NCBI GenBank assembly: GCA_001771575.1 | Contig: MEUD01000001.1 | Coordinates: forward strand, 894,815-958,814 | Source: a candidate division WOR-1 bacterium RIFOXYB2_FULL_45_9 | GTDB lineage: Bacteria; Margulisbacteria; WOR-1; O2-12-FULL-45-9; XYB2-FULL-48-7 | DNA: 64,000 bases | Direction: 5' to 3' | Shown: positions 35,694 through 44,648 of the stretch, in pieces | How the letters are laid out: every line of letters starts with the position of its first letter | Position numbering within the stretch: the first letter of the stretch is position 1 | Translations under genes and position numbers: made by a program | Notes under the pieces: generated by a model | What the model was told of the DNA's origin: nothing | The model's input: the letters and a program-made list of their open reading frames with translations, nothing else | Database searches by the model: none

Positions 35694-36683
35694 ATGCGGC
35701 AAGCCCTCTTACTAATACTAGTTATTCTATTCTGCCAACCGGCCAATGCCGAATTGTCCCAGCGCTTTGCCGCGCTGACCAGGAATCACGGCCAAAAAGT
35801 CGGGGTCGCTTTTATTGATCTTAAAACAGGCCGGGAGCTGACCGTCAATGGAACGGCTGAATTTCCGACCGCCTCTGTCGGCAAGGTCCCGGTCATGGCG
35901 GCCGCTTACGCCTTGGCGGATAAAAGCCAGTTAAACCTTGATACCAAAGTTCGTTATCTGGCTGAAGACCGCCTGGGAGGATCAGGTCTCTTGCAATGGA
36001 CCAAATGCGGACGCTACTATTCGCTCCGCCGGTTGATCTCATTGATGATAACGCACTCCGACAACACCGCGACAAAGATGATAGTCGACAATTTGGGGTT
36101 AGCCGCGATCAACGATTATTTACGATCTCAAGGGTTGAACGATATTGTCATCGCCGATCCAACCATGTTGCGCGAACCGCCGCTCCCAGGGCGAAACCTG
36201 ACCACTCCGCTGGCCATGGCCCACTTAGTCACCAGGATCGAACAGCGCCGGGGGTTCAGTGAAACCTCCACCGCGGAGATGCTTAAATTTATGCGCAACC
36301 AGAAATATCGCTGGGGACTATGGCAGGGGGTCCCGCCCGGGACCACGATCGCGGATAAGACCGGAAACCTGACCGGGATTTTAAACGACGTCGGGATCGT
36401 TTACACCAAAGCCGGCAATTACGTGCTAGCAATCTTTACCCAGGGATTCAGCCAAAAAAATAACGCCCGCCGCCTGATCAATCAGCTCTCGCAAGCCGCC
36501 TATGAAGAATATACCGGAGAAAAAGTGGTCTTCCCAAAACCAGTAAAAAAGAAACCAGTAAAGAAACGGACAATAAAACGGCGAAAAAAAATTAAGCGGC
36601 GCTACAAAGCGGCGATCACCGCATCGGCCATTTGCGAAGTTGAAACCGCGGTCGGATCGTTCCGATCGGCTTTAAGATCGTAG
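35694..36683 (+). CDS. Secreted serine hydrolase of the class A beta-lactamase fold
   Basis: The 329-aa protein has a signal peptide ([15 protein letters not shown]) and active-site motifs S61-V-G-K64, S122-D-N124, a Glu-161 omega-loop candidate (REPPLPG) and K222-T-G224. It could be a beta-lactamase or a peptidoglycan-acting relative; the omega-loop lacks the usual Asn. Residues about 280-305 form a Lys/Arg-rich tail. The last 26 codons run antisense into the end of icd (82-base overlap), which is unusual. Confidence 0.8.
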   Translation: MRQALLLILVILFCQPANAELSQRFAALTRNHGQKVGVAFIDLKTGRELTVNGTAEFPTASVGKVPVMAAAYALADKSQLNLDTKVRYLAEDRLGGSGLLQWTKCGRYYSLRRLISLMITHSDNTATKMIVDNLGLAAINDYLRSQGLNDIVIADPTMLREPPLPGRNLTTPLAMAHLVTRIEQRRGFSETSTAEMLKFMRNQKYRWGLWQGVPPGTTIADKTGNLTGILNDVGIVYTKAGNYVLAIFTQGFSQKNNARRLINQLSQAAYEEYTGEKVVFPKPVKKKPVKKRTIKRRKKIKRRYKAAITASAICEVETAVGSFRSALRS

Positions 36684-37681
36684 GTAACGCTCTTCTTTTC
36701 GGCGATCACTTTGGCGACCGCCTTCTCAAGCTTCGCGGACGCTTCTTTCTCTCCCAAATGATCCAGCATTAATACCGCCGAAAGGATCATGGCGGTCGGA
36801 TTGACCTTGTTTTGCCCGGTATATTTGGGGGCCGATCCATGGATCGCCTCAAAAACCGCGATCTCTTTGCCAAAATTAGCCCCCGGCGCGACCCCTAACC
36901 CGCCGACCAAACCGGCGCACAGGTCGGAAAGAATATCTCCATATAAGTTAGGAAGAGCTAACACATCAAAGCCGCCGGGGTTTTGGACCAATTGCATGCA
37001 GATCGCGTCGATCAGCCGCTCTTCGTATTCGATCCGGCCTTCATATTCCCTGGCGACTTCCCTGGCGGCGGCGTAAAAAAGGCCGTCAGTAAACTTCATA
37101 ATGTTCGCCTTGGAGACAGCGGTCACTTTTTTTCGTTTATGCTTGACCGCATAGTCAAAAGCGTACTTAATGATCCTTTTGGTCCCGGATATCGAGATCG
37201 GCTTGATCGAGATCCCCGAATCGGGATTGATCTTTTTCTTTGACAAAGCCTCAATTTCGCCGATCAGCTTCCTGGTCTCGGGCTTCCCTTCTTCAAACTC
37301 GATCCCGGCATAGAGGTCTTCGGTATTCTCGCGAACAACGACCAGATCGACGCTCTCAAAGCGGCTTCTGACCCCCTGGTATGTCTTGCAGGGGCGCAGG
37401 CAGGCATAAAGGTCGAGCTCCTTGCGGATCGCAACGTTGACCGAGCGGAAACCGGTCCCGATCGGCGTGGTCAAAGGCCCTTTGAGGGCGACTTTATTCC
37501 TTCTAATAGACTCCAGGGTTGCTTCCGGCAAAGGGGTCCCGTATTTTGCAATAACATCGGCACCCGCTTCGGCAATCTCCCAATCGATCTTGACCCCGGT
37601 CGCGTCAACACACCGTCTGGCCGCCGTGGAAACTTCCGGACCGATCCCGTCGCCGGGTATTAGGGTTATTTTGCGCGCCAT
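36602..37681 (-). CDS. icd: NAD(P)-dependent isocitrate dehydrogenase (IDH3-like)
   Basis: The 359-aa enzyme oxidises isocitrate to 2-oxoglutarate. It has [13 protein letters not shown], the substrate serine in [52 protein letters not shown] and [18 protein letters not shown]. The short length and motif order fit the eukaryote-like NAD form rather than the 415-aa E. coli NADP enzyme; homoisocitrate or isopropylmalate dehydrogenase are less likely. It is divergent from ddl, with interleaved promoters. Confidence 0.88.
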   Translation of the reverse strand: MARKITLIPGDGIGPEVSTAARRCVDATGVKIDWEIAEAGADVIAKYGTPLPEATLESIRRNKVALKGPLTTPIGTGFRSVNVAIRKELDLYACLRPCKTYQGVRSRFESVDLVVVRENTEDLYAGIEFEEGKPETRKLIGEIEALSKKKINPDSGISIKPISISGTKRIIKYAFDYAVKHKRKKVTAVSKANIMKFTDGLFYAAAREVAREYEGRIEYEERLIDAICMQLVQNPGGFDVLALPNLYGDILSDLCAGLVGGLGVAPGANFGKEIAVFEAIHGSAPKYTGQNKVNPTAMILSAVLMLDHLGEKEASAKLEKAVAKVIAEKKSVTYDLKADRNDPTAVSTSQMADAVIAAL

Positions 37682-37686
37682 ATTTA

Positions 37687-37715
37687 TTGATTATACTTTT
37701 TTTCAATGATAAAAT
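37687..37715 (+). promoter_or_regulatory. ddl promoter, interleaved with icd
   Basis: TTGATT (37687-37692), a 17-base spacer and TAAAAT (37710-37715), which ends eight bases before the ATG at 37724. The -35 box shares bases with the icd -10 box. Confidence 0.72.
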
Positions 37716-37718
37716 CAA
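37690..37718 (-). promoter_or_regulatory. icd promoter, interleaved with ddl
   Basis: Minus strand: TTGATT (37718-37713), a 17-base spacer and TATAAT (37695-37690), which ends eight bases before the icd ATG. Each -35 box overlaps the -10 box of the opposite promoter. Confidence 0.72.
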
Positions 37719-37723
37719 TTTGC

Positions 37724-38659
37724 ATGAAATCCTTAAAAAAACTCAAAATTGCCGTCCTTTGTGGCGGTAGATCCCGTGAACGAGACGTTTCGCTCCGCTC
37801 CGGCAAACGGATTTACGAATCGTTGAAAGGTCAGGGTTATAACGTCATTAGTCTCGACCTGACCGATAATCTGGCCACCGATCTCAAGAAAAACAAGATC
37901 GATCTGGTCTACAATACTCTGCACGGGAAGTTTGGCGAAGACGGCTCGGTCCAGGGCCTGCTGGAATTGGCCGGCATCCCGTATACCGGATCAAAGGTAC
38001 TGGCTTCCGCGCTGGCCATGAACAAGCTTGCCGCAAAAAGGATCTTTGACGCGGCGAACATCCCCACCCCGCGCTACCTGCCGATCGATCGGGAAGCCGA
38101 CATTAGAGAGGAAGCGGCCAAGATCCGCAGGATCTTTCCCTTCCCGCTGGTCATTAAACCGGTTTCCGAAGGATCGAGCTTTGGCGTGACGATCCTTAAG
38201 AACTGCGAGGAGCTGGAGGAGGTCTTGAAAAAGTCGCTTCAGGAATACAAAGAACTTTTTATCGAAGAATTCATTAAAGGGAAAGAGATCACGGTCGGCA
38301 TCATCGGCACGGGGAAGAACATCCAATCCCTGCCGATCCTGGAGCTGGTCCCGAAAAATGAATTCTATGATTTTGAGGCTAAGTACACCTCCGGTCTGAC
38401 CGAATTTATCGTCCCCGCCCGCCTCCCCGAACCGCTCTACAAACAAGCCCAAAGCATCGCGCTGGCCGCGCACAAAGCGCTCGACTGCCACGGTGTTTCC
38501 CGGGTCGACATGATTGTTTCCCACGACCATATCCCCTACGTCACCGAAGTCAACTCTCTCCCCGGAATGACCGAGCACTCTGACCTGCCGGCGGAGGCGG
38601 CAAGCGCCGGCATCACTTTCGACCAGCTGGTGGTTAAAATCCTTGAAAGCGCGTTCTAA
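37724..38659 (+). CDS. ddl: D-alanine--D-alanine ligase
   Basis: The 311-aa ATP-grasp enzyme makes the D-Ala-D-Ala dipeptide of peptidoglycan. It shows IAVLCGGRSRERDVSLRSG, YNTLHGKFGEDGSVQGLLE, PLVIKPVSEGSSFGV, and Mg/substrate motifs SRVDMIVS and EVNSLPGMTEHSDLP. ATG 37724 is preferred over 37706, since the -10 box lies between them. It overlaps ftsQ by 17 bases, and ddl-ftsQ-ftsZ is a remnant of the division and cell-wall cluster. Confidence 0.94.
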   Translation: MKSLKKLKIAVLCGGRSRERDVSLRSGKRIYESLKGQGYNVISLDLTDNLATDLKKNKIDLVYNTLHGKFGEDGSVQGLLELAGIPYTGSKVLASALAMNKLAAKRIFDAANIPTPRYLPIDREADIREEAAKIRRIFPFPLVIKPVSEGSSFGVTILKNCEELEEVLKKSLQEYKELFIEEFIKGKEITVGIIGTGKNIQSLPILELVPKNEFYDFEAKYTSGLTEFIVPARLPEPLYKQAQSIALAAHKALDCHGVSRVDMIVSHDHIPYVTEVNSLPGMTEHSDLPAEAASAGITFDQLVVKILESAF

Positions 38660-39389
38660 GAAAAAAAGAAACCGCTTCCGTTGGCTGTTATTCTCCGCCA
38701 TCGCGCTGATCGGCATCGGCTACTACGTCCTCTCTCTTTCCATCTGGAACATCCAGGAGATCTCAATCGAAGGGACCGCCATGATCAGTCCGCAAGAACT
38801 GCGCGAATTAAGCGGCCTGCCGATCGGCAGGAACCTTTTCTTCACCAGCTTCCGGACCGCCAGGACAAATCTTGACCAGGTTGGCGCGATAAAAAAATAC
38901 CGGATCAACCGCCGGCCTCCGGCCACCGTTTTGGTCCGCGTGGAAGAGCGCCGTCCGATCGCGATCCTGGTCGTCAACGGACGCTTTACCATCGTGGACC
39001 GTGATGGATTTGTTTTGAATAATGACCCCCGTCTCAACCTTCACTTGTTAAACAGCGTTGAGCTCCCGGTCATCACCGGACTGGGGTCCGGCGAGATCGT
39101 TGCCGGCAAACGAATCGCCCCGAAGCTTTCTTTTTTAATAAACGACACGGTCGTCGAGCTGGCCAGCCTGCTGGGCTCCCGGCGGATCAACCTGGAGGTC
39201 GGCAGCTACCGCCGGATCAGCATCCTGCTCGACGACGTCCTCCGAATCAACCTTGGCCAGGACACGCAGGTCAAGACCAAGATATCCGTCGTCAAACGTC
39301 TCCTGCCGCTGATCGGCGGGCGCTGGAACGAAGTTGAATATATCGATGTCCGTTTCCCGGAAACGCCGGTCATAAAATACAAATCATAA
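38643..39389 (+). CDS. ftsQ: Cell division protein FtsQ (POTRA domain)
   Basis: The 248-aa bitopic protein has a basic cytoplasmic start (KARSKKKRNRFRW), one membrane helix (LLFSAIALIGIGYYVLSL), a POTRA domain (WNIQEISIEGTAMIS, GRNLFF, VEERRPIAIL) and the FtsQ beta domain. It links division proteins at the inner membrane. The start is TTG 38643 inside the ddl end; no ATG precedes the helix. Confidence 0.88.
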   Translation: MKARSKKKRNRFRWLLFSAIALIGIGYYVLSLSIWNIQEISIEGTAMISPQELRELSGLPIGRNLFFTSFRTARTNLDQVGAIKKYRINRRPPATVLVRVEERRPIAILVVNGRFTIVDRDGFVLNNDPRLNLHLLNSVELPVITGLGSGEIVAGKRIAPKLSFLINDTVVELASLLGSRRINLEVGSYRRISILLDDVLRINLGQDTQVKTKISVVKRLLPLIGGRWNEVEYIDVRFPETPVIKYKS

Positions 39390-39460
39390 GCACAGTTCCC
39401 GTTGCATTTTCGGGGCCGTATGTTAAAATTACCTAAATTCCCTGACAAGGAGAAGCGCAC

Positions 39461-40519
39461 ATGGGTGGTCAAGGTTTCGCGACAATAAAAGTTTTTGGCG
39501 TCGGCGGAGGCGGGACCAACGCCGTTAACCGGATGATCAGCAGCGGCGTGGTTGGCGTCGAGTTTTGGGCGGCCAACACCGATCTGCAAGCCTTAAGCGT
39601 TTCACTGGCCGACCACAAACTTCAGCTTGGCGCTAAACTGACCAGAGGATTGGGGGCTGGCGCCAATCCGGAGATCGGACAAAAAGCGGCGGAAGAGAGC
39701 CGCGACGACGTCAAGCTGGGCCTGCAGGGGGCCGACATGGTCTTTCTGACCGCCGGGATGGGTGGCGGGACCGGGACCGGCGCTTCGCCGATCATCGCTG
39801 AAGTCGCCAAAGAATTAGGCTGTTTGACGATCGGGGTCGTGACCAGACCGTTCCGCTTCGAAGGTCCGGTCCGCAATTCCCAGGCTGAATCCGGGATCGC
39901 CCTCCTCAAAGAAAAGGTTGACGCGCTTATCGTTATTCCAAACGACAAACTTCTTCAGGTGGTCGAGAGAAAAACCTCGATCATTGAAGCGTTTAAGATC
40001 GCCGACGACGTCCTTCGCCAGGGGGTCAAAGGGATCTCCGACCTGATCACCGTACCGGGGCTGATCAACCTTGATTTCGCCGACGTCAGGACCATTATGT
40101 TCGAGGCCGGCTCCGCCATGATGGGGATCGGCAGCGGCAGCGGAGAGAATCGTGCGGTCGAGGCGGCCGAAAAAGCGATCGCCTCCCCTCTTCTGGAAGA
40201 GACGATCACCGGCGCCAAAGGTATCATCTTCAACGTGACCGGCGGCTCCGACCTTACCCTCTACGAAGTCAATGAAGCGGCCGAAGTCATCTACAACGCC
40301 GGCGATCCCGACGCCAATATTATCTTTGGCGCAACGATCGACGAGAAGCTCCAGGGAGAGGTCACCGTCACCGTCATCGCCACCGGCTTTAAAGCGGCTT
40401 TGAACCGGGAAAAAGAGAGCGTCTCTTTCATTCGGCCGCGGCAAAACCAACCGGTCCAGCCCAAGCCGGCGGCAGACAGCCACAAAGACGACATCGAGCT
40501 TCCGCCGTTCATGCGCTAA
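39461..40519 (+). CDS. ftsZ: Cell division GTPase FtsZ
   Basis: The 352-aa tubulin homologue builds the division ring. It has [15 protein letters not shown], the GTP signature [11 protein letters not shown], the T7 loop [11 protein letters not shown] and a C-terminal tail with the partner-binding peptide [19 protein letters not shown] precedes the ATG, unlike the leaderless genes nearby. No ftsA is next to it. Confidence 0.97.
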   Translation: MGGQGFATIKVFGVGGGGTNAVNRMISSGVVGVEFWAANTDLQALSVSLADHKLQLGAKLTRGLGAGANPEIGQKAAEESRDDVKLGLQGADMVFLTAGMGGGTGTGASPIIAEVAKELGCLTIGVVTRPFRFEGPVRNSQAESGIALLKEKVDALIVIPNDKLLQVVERKTSIIEAFKIADDVLRQGVKGISDLITVPGLINLDFADVRTIMFEAGSAMMGIGSGSGENRAVEAAEKAIASPLLEETITGAKGIIFNVTGGSDLTLYEVNEAAEVIYNAGDPDANIIFGATIDEKLQGEVTVTVIATGFKAALNREKESVSFIRPRQNQPVQPKPAADSHKDDIELPPFMR

Positions 40520-40522
40520 ACG

Positions 40523-41113
40523 ATGGAGCTTTTTTTCTTTCCATTTTTAAAATCGCTGATCGCTCTTTTCATCATTACCGATTCACCGGGGAACCTCCCT
40601 TTTTTCATGGGGCTGACCGAAGGGCTAAGCCTGAAAGAAAAAAGGTCGATCTTCGCGACCTCTATCCTGACCGGCTTTTTCACTCTGATCGCCTTCATTC
40701 TGGCCGGCAAAGCGGTCTTTGACCTGTTCGGCATCACCTTGGACGATTTCCGGATCGCCGGCGGTATCCTCCTCTTTTGGATCGCCATTGAAATAATGCT
40801 GCGGGGTAGAGTGAACTTCGAACATAAAGAAGATGTCGGGATCGTTCCTCTCGGCTGTCCCTTGCTGGTCGGGCCGGGGGCGATCACCGCTTCGCTGGTC
40901 ATGCTGCAAACTTACGGTTACGCCATAACCTTAAGCGCGATCGGCGGTTGTTTTTTTCTGATCTGGCTGGTCCTGCATTTTGCCGACAACATATATTCTT
41001 TTTTGGGGAAGAACGGTTCGCTGATCTTAACTAAGATTTCCGCTATCTTGATCGCCGCGATCGCCATCCAGTTTGTGCGCGAAGGTATTTTTGGAATCTT
41101 CAAGCTCTTTTAA
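40523..41113 (+). CDS. MarC-family integral membrane protein
   Basis: The 196-aa UPF0056/MarC protein has six helices and the motifs DSPGNLPFFMGLTEG and PLGCPLLVGPGAITASLV. Transport function is not proven in the family. It starts three bases after the ftsZ stop and overlaps the convergent phosphatase gene by four bases. Confidence 0.88.
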   Translation: MELFFFPFLKSLIALFIITDSPGNLPFFMGLTEGLSLKEKRSIFATSILTGFFTLIAFILAGKAVFDLFGITLDDFRIAGGILLFWIAIEIMLRGRVNFEHKEDVGIVPLGCPLLVGPGAITASLVMLQTYGYAITLSAIGGCFFLIWLVLHFADNIYSFLGKNGSLILTKISAILIAAIAIQFVREGIFGIFKLF

Positions 41114-41751
41114 TAATAATCTTTAAATTCTGCGCGACCGGCCGCGTCCGGATCAAGGAAATATATTAAATTCCGGTACGCCGGGCTCCTTTTAAGTCCG
41201 CCAAGCTCGCCGGCGTGACTCCCGCCGCTGATCACCGCCTGCCAGGCTTCAACGGTAGCGTAGCCGCTCTCTTCGATCAAATAACGGGCGATAACCGCTC
41301 CGGTCCGGTCAGCTCCCCAGCGGCAATGGAGGTAGACGGGGCCTTTCAGCTTTTCTTTGATCTTCAGCCATTCGTCATTGGTCGGCACCTTGGAGGAGCT
41401 CATCGGGACATGCAGTCTCGACATCCCTGCCTTTTTCAAAAGCCTCGCGTATCTTTTTTGGGCGTTTTGGGAATTCTCAAGGTCAACAACCTCCCTGACC
41501 CCCATCTCTTTCAAAAAATTCATTATCGACATGACTTGCCGATCACTATTATCTAATTTTTTCGGGCCCAAGGGATGTCCGCCGGCCCAGATGTGTCCGT
41601 CGATCAACCGGCAATTATATGGAAGCGGTCCGCGACCGGATATTTTCGCGGCTGGAAATTTTTGGCAAATTGAAAGTTCGGCAAAAGCAAGTACACTAAA
41701 GAGAAGCAGGCCCGCGGTTATTAAGATAGCTCGTTTTGTTATAAATACCAC
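41110..41751 (-). CDS. Exported dual-specificity/tyrosine phosphatase
   Basis: The 213-aa protein has a signal peptide (AILITAGLLLFSVLAFA) and the phosphatase P-loop HCRWGADRTG with nucleophilic Cys and Arg. The upstream general acid may be in NAQKRYARLL to SKVPTND. It should act in the periplasm, on a phosphoprotein, phosphoinositol or sugar phosphate. It starts at GTG 41751. Confidence 0.8.
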   Translation of the reverse strand: MVFITKRAILITAGLLLFSVLAFAELSICQKFPAAKISGRGPLPYNCRLIDGHIWAGGHPLGPKKLDNSDRQVMSIMNFLKEMGVREVVDLENSQNAQKRYARLLKKAGMSRLHVPMSSSKVPTNDEWLKIKEKLKGPVYLHCRWGADRTGAVIARYLIEESGYATVEAWQAVISGGSHAGELGGLKRSPAYRNLIYFLDPDAAGRAEFKDYY

Positions 41752-41765
41752 CCAAAATTATGGGA

Positions 41766-41832
41766 ATATCGGGGCGATCCGCCTTTGGCGGACGACCTTC
41801 CCGATCGGATCGGGACGCTCTACCAAGTAAAC
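41766..41832 (-). pseudogene. tRNA-Pro remnant with palindromic arms (67-bp unit)
   Basis: This 67-base block is a direct repeat of 41833-41899, sharing ATATCGGGGCGA at one end, CGCTCTACCAAG at the other and CGACCT in the middle at the same offsets. Between them the T-arm is replaced by the palindrome TCCGCC-TTT-GGCGGA and the anticodon arm by TCCCGAT-CGG-ATCGGGA. The 5' acceptor strand is missing, so it cannot be a working tRNA. Confidence 0.7.
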
Positions 41833-41835
41833 ATA

Positions 41836-41899
<64 letters not shown>

Positions 41900-41909
<10 letters not shown>

Positions 41910-42145
41910 ACAATAAACAGACTTCCCAGATACTTCCGACTTTTCTGCGCTTTAAGAAAGGCTTCTCTATTCCGCGCTTCAATTAAGGTCTTATACTCTT
42001 CTTGATAAACCAATTCGAACGGCCTAAAATACCTGTTCCCTTTGGTTTCTCCTGCGTTGTGCTCCGCAAGTCTTCTTTTAAGATTCGATGTGCAGCCGAT
42101 ATAATACCGACCACTTTTCAAGCTCTTTAAAATATAAACAAACAC
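41900..42145 (-). CDS. Small GIY-YIG nuclease-domain protein (UPF0213-like)
   Basis: The 81-aa protein is a single GIY-YIG domain: VYILKSLKSGRYYIGCTS, the Arg of LKRRLAEHN and the metal-binding Glu in EARNREAFLKAQK. Chromosomal members are presumed DNases or structure-specific nucleases of unknown target. The gene lies directly before tRNA-Pro on the same strand, its last ten bases being the tRNA 5' end, and tRNA fragments follow on its other side. Confidence 0.88.
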
Positions 42146-42177
42146 CGCCCCCCCTCACCCCACTGTCCACTTCTTTA

Positions 42178-42285
42178 CACTCTACCAAGTCCCGACTTAT
42201 CAATTATATATAATGCGGAAAGTCGGGATCCCGATGATTCCATAATTATTATAATCAATGACCATCGGGACTAAGCTACGCCCCG
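42178..42285 (-). pseudogene. Split tRNA-Pro 5' end with an 81-bp palindromic insertion
   Basis: CTCTACCAAG (42180-42189) and CTAAGCTACGCCCCG (42271-42285) are adjacent in the intact tRNA-Pro, in its D-loop. Here they are split by 81 bases made of two inverted repeats: TCCCGACTT/AAGTCGGGA and TCCCGATG/CATCGGGA with AT-rich loops. The rest of the tRNA is missing. The area 42146-42345 holds no gene. Confidence 0.7.
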
Positions 42286-42345
42286 CTGTCATTAATTGCT
42301 CTATTCTATCATTATTCAGTCAAGTTGTTAAATGCTAACGAACTG

Positions 42346-42747
42346 TTAACGCAAGCCGTGCTCGTTAAAGCAACGAGTATATTGCTTATCTATAATAATC
42401 AGGTGCTCGGTCAGCCAAGTCTCCATAAACTCGACCATTTGACCGACTATATCGGTCTCCCCTTTTTCAAACCTCGCCACAAATTCCGCGATCTTACCCA
42501 ACAATTCCTGATGGATTTTCTTATGCTCCATCGCTCCTTCATAATTGAAAAGATCAAAATATTTTTCTTCGGTGCTAAAGTGGAGTTTCGCGTATGCTAA
42601 TAATTTATTTATCGAGTCGCCCAAAACCAACTTTTTATGAAAATAATACGCCTCGTAAAGTTCGTTAAGCAGCCCTAGAAAATATTGATGCTGCTCGTCA
42701 ATTTCTTTGACGTTAACGCTCATTTCCTGTGTCCATTTTATCGACAT
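42346..42747 (-). CDS. Bacteriohemerythrin
   Basis: The 133-aa four-helix protein binds O2 at a di-iron site. Iron ligands are visible in EIDEQHQYF, LHFSTEEKYF, MEHKKIHQELL and LTEHLIIIDKQY. The family stores, senses or delivers oxygen. It stands alone between the tRNA locus and plsY copy 2. Confidence 0.92.
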   Translation of the reverse strand: MSIKWTQEMSVNVKEIDEQHQYFLGLLNELYEAYYFHKKLVLGDSINKLLAYAKLHFSTEEKYFDLFNYEGAMEHKKIHQELLGKIAEFVARFEKGETDIVGQMVEFMETWLTEHLIIIDKQYTRCFNEHGLR

Positions 42748-42766
42748 ATTAACGCCACTCTGGTAA

Positions 42767-43384
42767 TCATTGTTTCAGAAACTTGCGCAACGCCTCGCCG
42801 ATCGTAGTGTCTTTGCCGCTAAAATACCACTGGAGATCAAAACGATGGACATAGACCGCCAGGACCGCCCCCACCGCGGCAAAGGTTATGTATTCTATCC
42901 CCCAGGAACCAAGCCAAAGCAAGACCGGAAGCAGACAAATGATCAGGACGGTCGCAGGGATAAAATAACGAACGACCAAAAAACTGAACAGCCAAAATAA
43001 AACGACCACCAGGGTCAGGAAAGGATCCAGCGCCAATAAGATCCCGCCGGTTGTCGCCACCCCTTTCCCTCCTCGAAATCTCAAAAAAACCGAAAAATCA
43101 TGCCCAACAATCGACGCCAAACCAGCCAGGGCAATCCCCCAATCGGTCAAACCGATCAAACGGGCCCCCACAATCGCCAAATACCCCTTGGCAATATCAC
43201 CGAACAGAGAGAGAAGCGCTGGCCATGGACCGGCAACAACCAAAACATTGGTCGCCCCAACATTACCGGACCCTTCCTCGCGAACATCTTTTCCTTTTAT
43301 CTTACTCGGGAAAAAATGGCTAAAGGGGAGGCTCCCAAGTAAATACGCAAACAGAAGATAGCCTAACGTCAGAATATAGACCAT
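42767..43384 (-). CDS. plsY: Acyl-phosphate:glycerol-3-phosphate acyltransferase PlsY, copy 2
   Basis: The 205-aa membrane protein has all family loops (GSLPFSHFF, GSGNVGATNVLV, RFRGGKGVATTGG). It is clearly diverged from copy 1 (32131-32715) and is not next to gpsA, but four bases after the aspartate kinase stop. It may prefer another acyl chain or serve a different lipid. Confidence 0.9.
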   Translation of the reverse strand: MVYILTLGYLLFAYLLGSLPFSHFFPSKIKGKDVREEGSGNVGATNVLVVAGPWPALLSLFGDIAKGYLAIVGARLIGLTDWGIALAGLASIVGHDFSVFLRFRGGKGVATTGGILLALDPFLTLVVVLFWLFSFLVVRYFIPATVLIICLLPVLLWLGSWGIEYITFAAVGAVLAVYVHRFDLQWYFSGKDTTIGEALRKFLKQ

Positions 43385-43388
43385 CTAT

Positions 43389-44633
43389 TTAGGAAACTTT
43401 TTCCAGTCCAAAGGCCTGGTGCAGAACTTTAACCGCTTTTTTCCCTTGTTCAGCCTTAATTACGCAGGAGATCTTGATCTCGGAGGTACTGATCATTTGG
43501 ATGTTAATGCCGTTTTCCGCCAGCGCGCCGAACATTTTTGAAGCGGTACCGGGCTGGCTGACCATACCGACCCCGACCAGAGAAACCTTGCTGACGTCGG
43601 CGTCAGCGACAACTTTATCGGCATGAAGTACCCTGGCGACCTTTTCGGCCGCCTCGACCGCTTTTTTTAGGTCGGTTTTTTCCACCGTGAAAGCCATGTC
43701 GGCGTGGGTCCCTTGCGAATTTATCGCCTGGACGATCATGTCGACGTTGATCTTCTCTTTTGCCAGCGCACCGAACAGTTGGGAGGCGATCCCCGGCTTA
43801 TCGGGCATTTTAAGAATGCCGATCTTGGCGACATTGTCATCAAGCGCGATCCCCCTCACCGCTTCCGTTTTTTCCATTTTTCCCGCCTCCTTAGCGATCC
43901 TGGACGGCGACATGATATAGGTCCCCTCGTCGTCTTTCAAACTCGAACGGAGATGGATGACCATGTCGTATATACTGGCGCATTCGACGGAACGAGGGTG
44001 CAGGACCTGCGCGCCCAAACTGGCCAGCTCCAGCATTTCTTCGTAAGAAATGTATTTAATTTTGCGGGCATCCGGAACGATCCGCGGATCGGTCGTATAA
44101 ACCCCGTCAACGTCGGTATAAATATCGCAAACGTCAGCTTTTAGGGCGGCGGCCAGGGCAACGGCGGAAGTGTCTGACCCACCTCGGCCAATGGTTATAA
44201 TGTCCCCTTTGCTGTCAATCCCCTGAAAACCGGTGATCACCACGACTTTTCCGTCTTTAAGTTCCTTTTTTAACCGGTCCAGCCTGATCTCTTTTATCCG
44301 GGCTTTTTTATAGATATCTTCCGTGACAACCCCCGCCTGTCCGCCAGTCAGGGAAATTGCCGGGCAACCGGCCGTTTGCAGGGCCATCGCCAAGAGGGCC
44401 GCGGAAACTTGCTCTCCCGTAGAGACTAACATGTCGTATTCGCGCGGGTCGGGATTTTCGGTCACGCAGTTCATTAGCTCGATCAGTTCATCGGTGGTGT
44501 GTCCCATGGCCGAAACGACAACAACCACGTCGTACCCGGCTGATTTGGCTTTTTTGACCCGCTCCGCGACCTTTTTGATCTTTTCCGGGTCACCGACAGA
44601 GGTTCCGCCGTATTTGTGAACGATTATTGACAT
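43389..44633 (-). CDS. lysC: Aspartate kinase
   Basis: The 414-aa enzyme phosphorylates aspartate at the head of the Lys/Thr/Met pathway. It has VHKYGGTSVGD, VSAMGHTTDEL, TIGRGGSDTSAVALAAAL, YTDVDGVYTTDPR and two C-terminal ACT domains (ILKMPDKPGIASQLF, VGVGMVSQPGTASKMF) for feedback control. ATG 44633 is chosen from family length and from the TATAAT nine bases upstream; the frame extends further upstream without support. Confidence 0.95.
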   Translation of the reverse strand: MSIIVHKYGGTSVGDPEKIKKVAERVKKAKSAGYDVVVVVSAMGHTTDELIELMNCVTENPDPREYDMLVSTGEQVSAALLAMALQTAGCPAISLTGGQAGVVTEDIYKKARIKEIRLDRLKKELKDGKVVVITGFQGIDSKGDIITIGRGGSDTSAVALAAALKADVCDIYTDVDGVYTTDPRIVPDARKIKYISYEEMLELASLGAQVLHPRSVECASIYDMVIHLRSSLKDDEGTYIMSPSRIAKEAGKMEKTEAVRGIALDDNVAKIGILKMPDKPGIASQLFGALAKEKINVDMIVQAINSQGTHADMAFTVEKTDLKKAVEAAEKVARVLHADKVVADADVSKVSLVGVGMVSQPGTASKMFGALAENGINIQMISTSEIKISCVIKAEQGKKAVKVLHQAFGLEKVS

Positions 44634-44642
44634 GACCTGGAA

Positions 44643-44648
44643 ATTATA
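44643..44648 (-). promoter_or_regulatory. lysC -10 box (TATAAT)
   Basis: Perfect TATAAT on the minus strand ends nine bases before the lysC ATG. It overlaps the end of the upstream ROK kinase gene (44644), so lysC has its own promoter, with a leader of about two bases. Confidence 0.55.
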
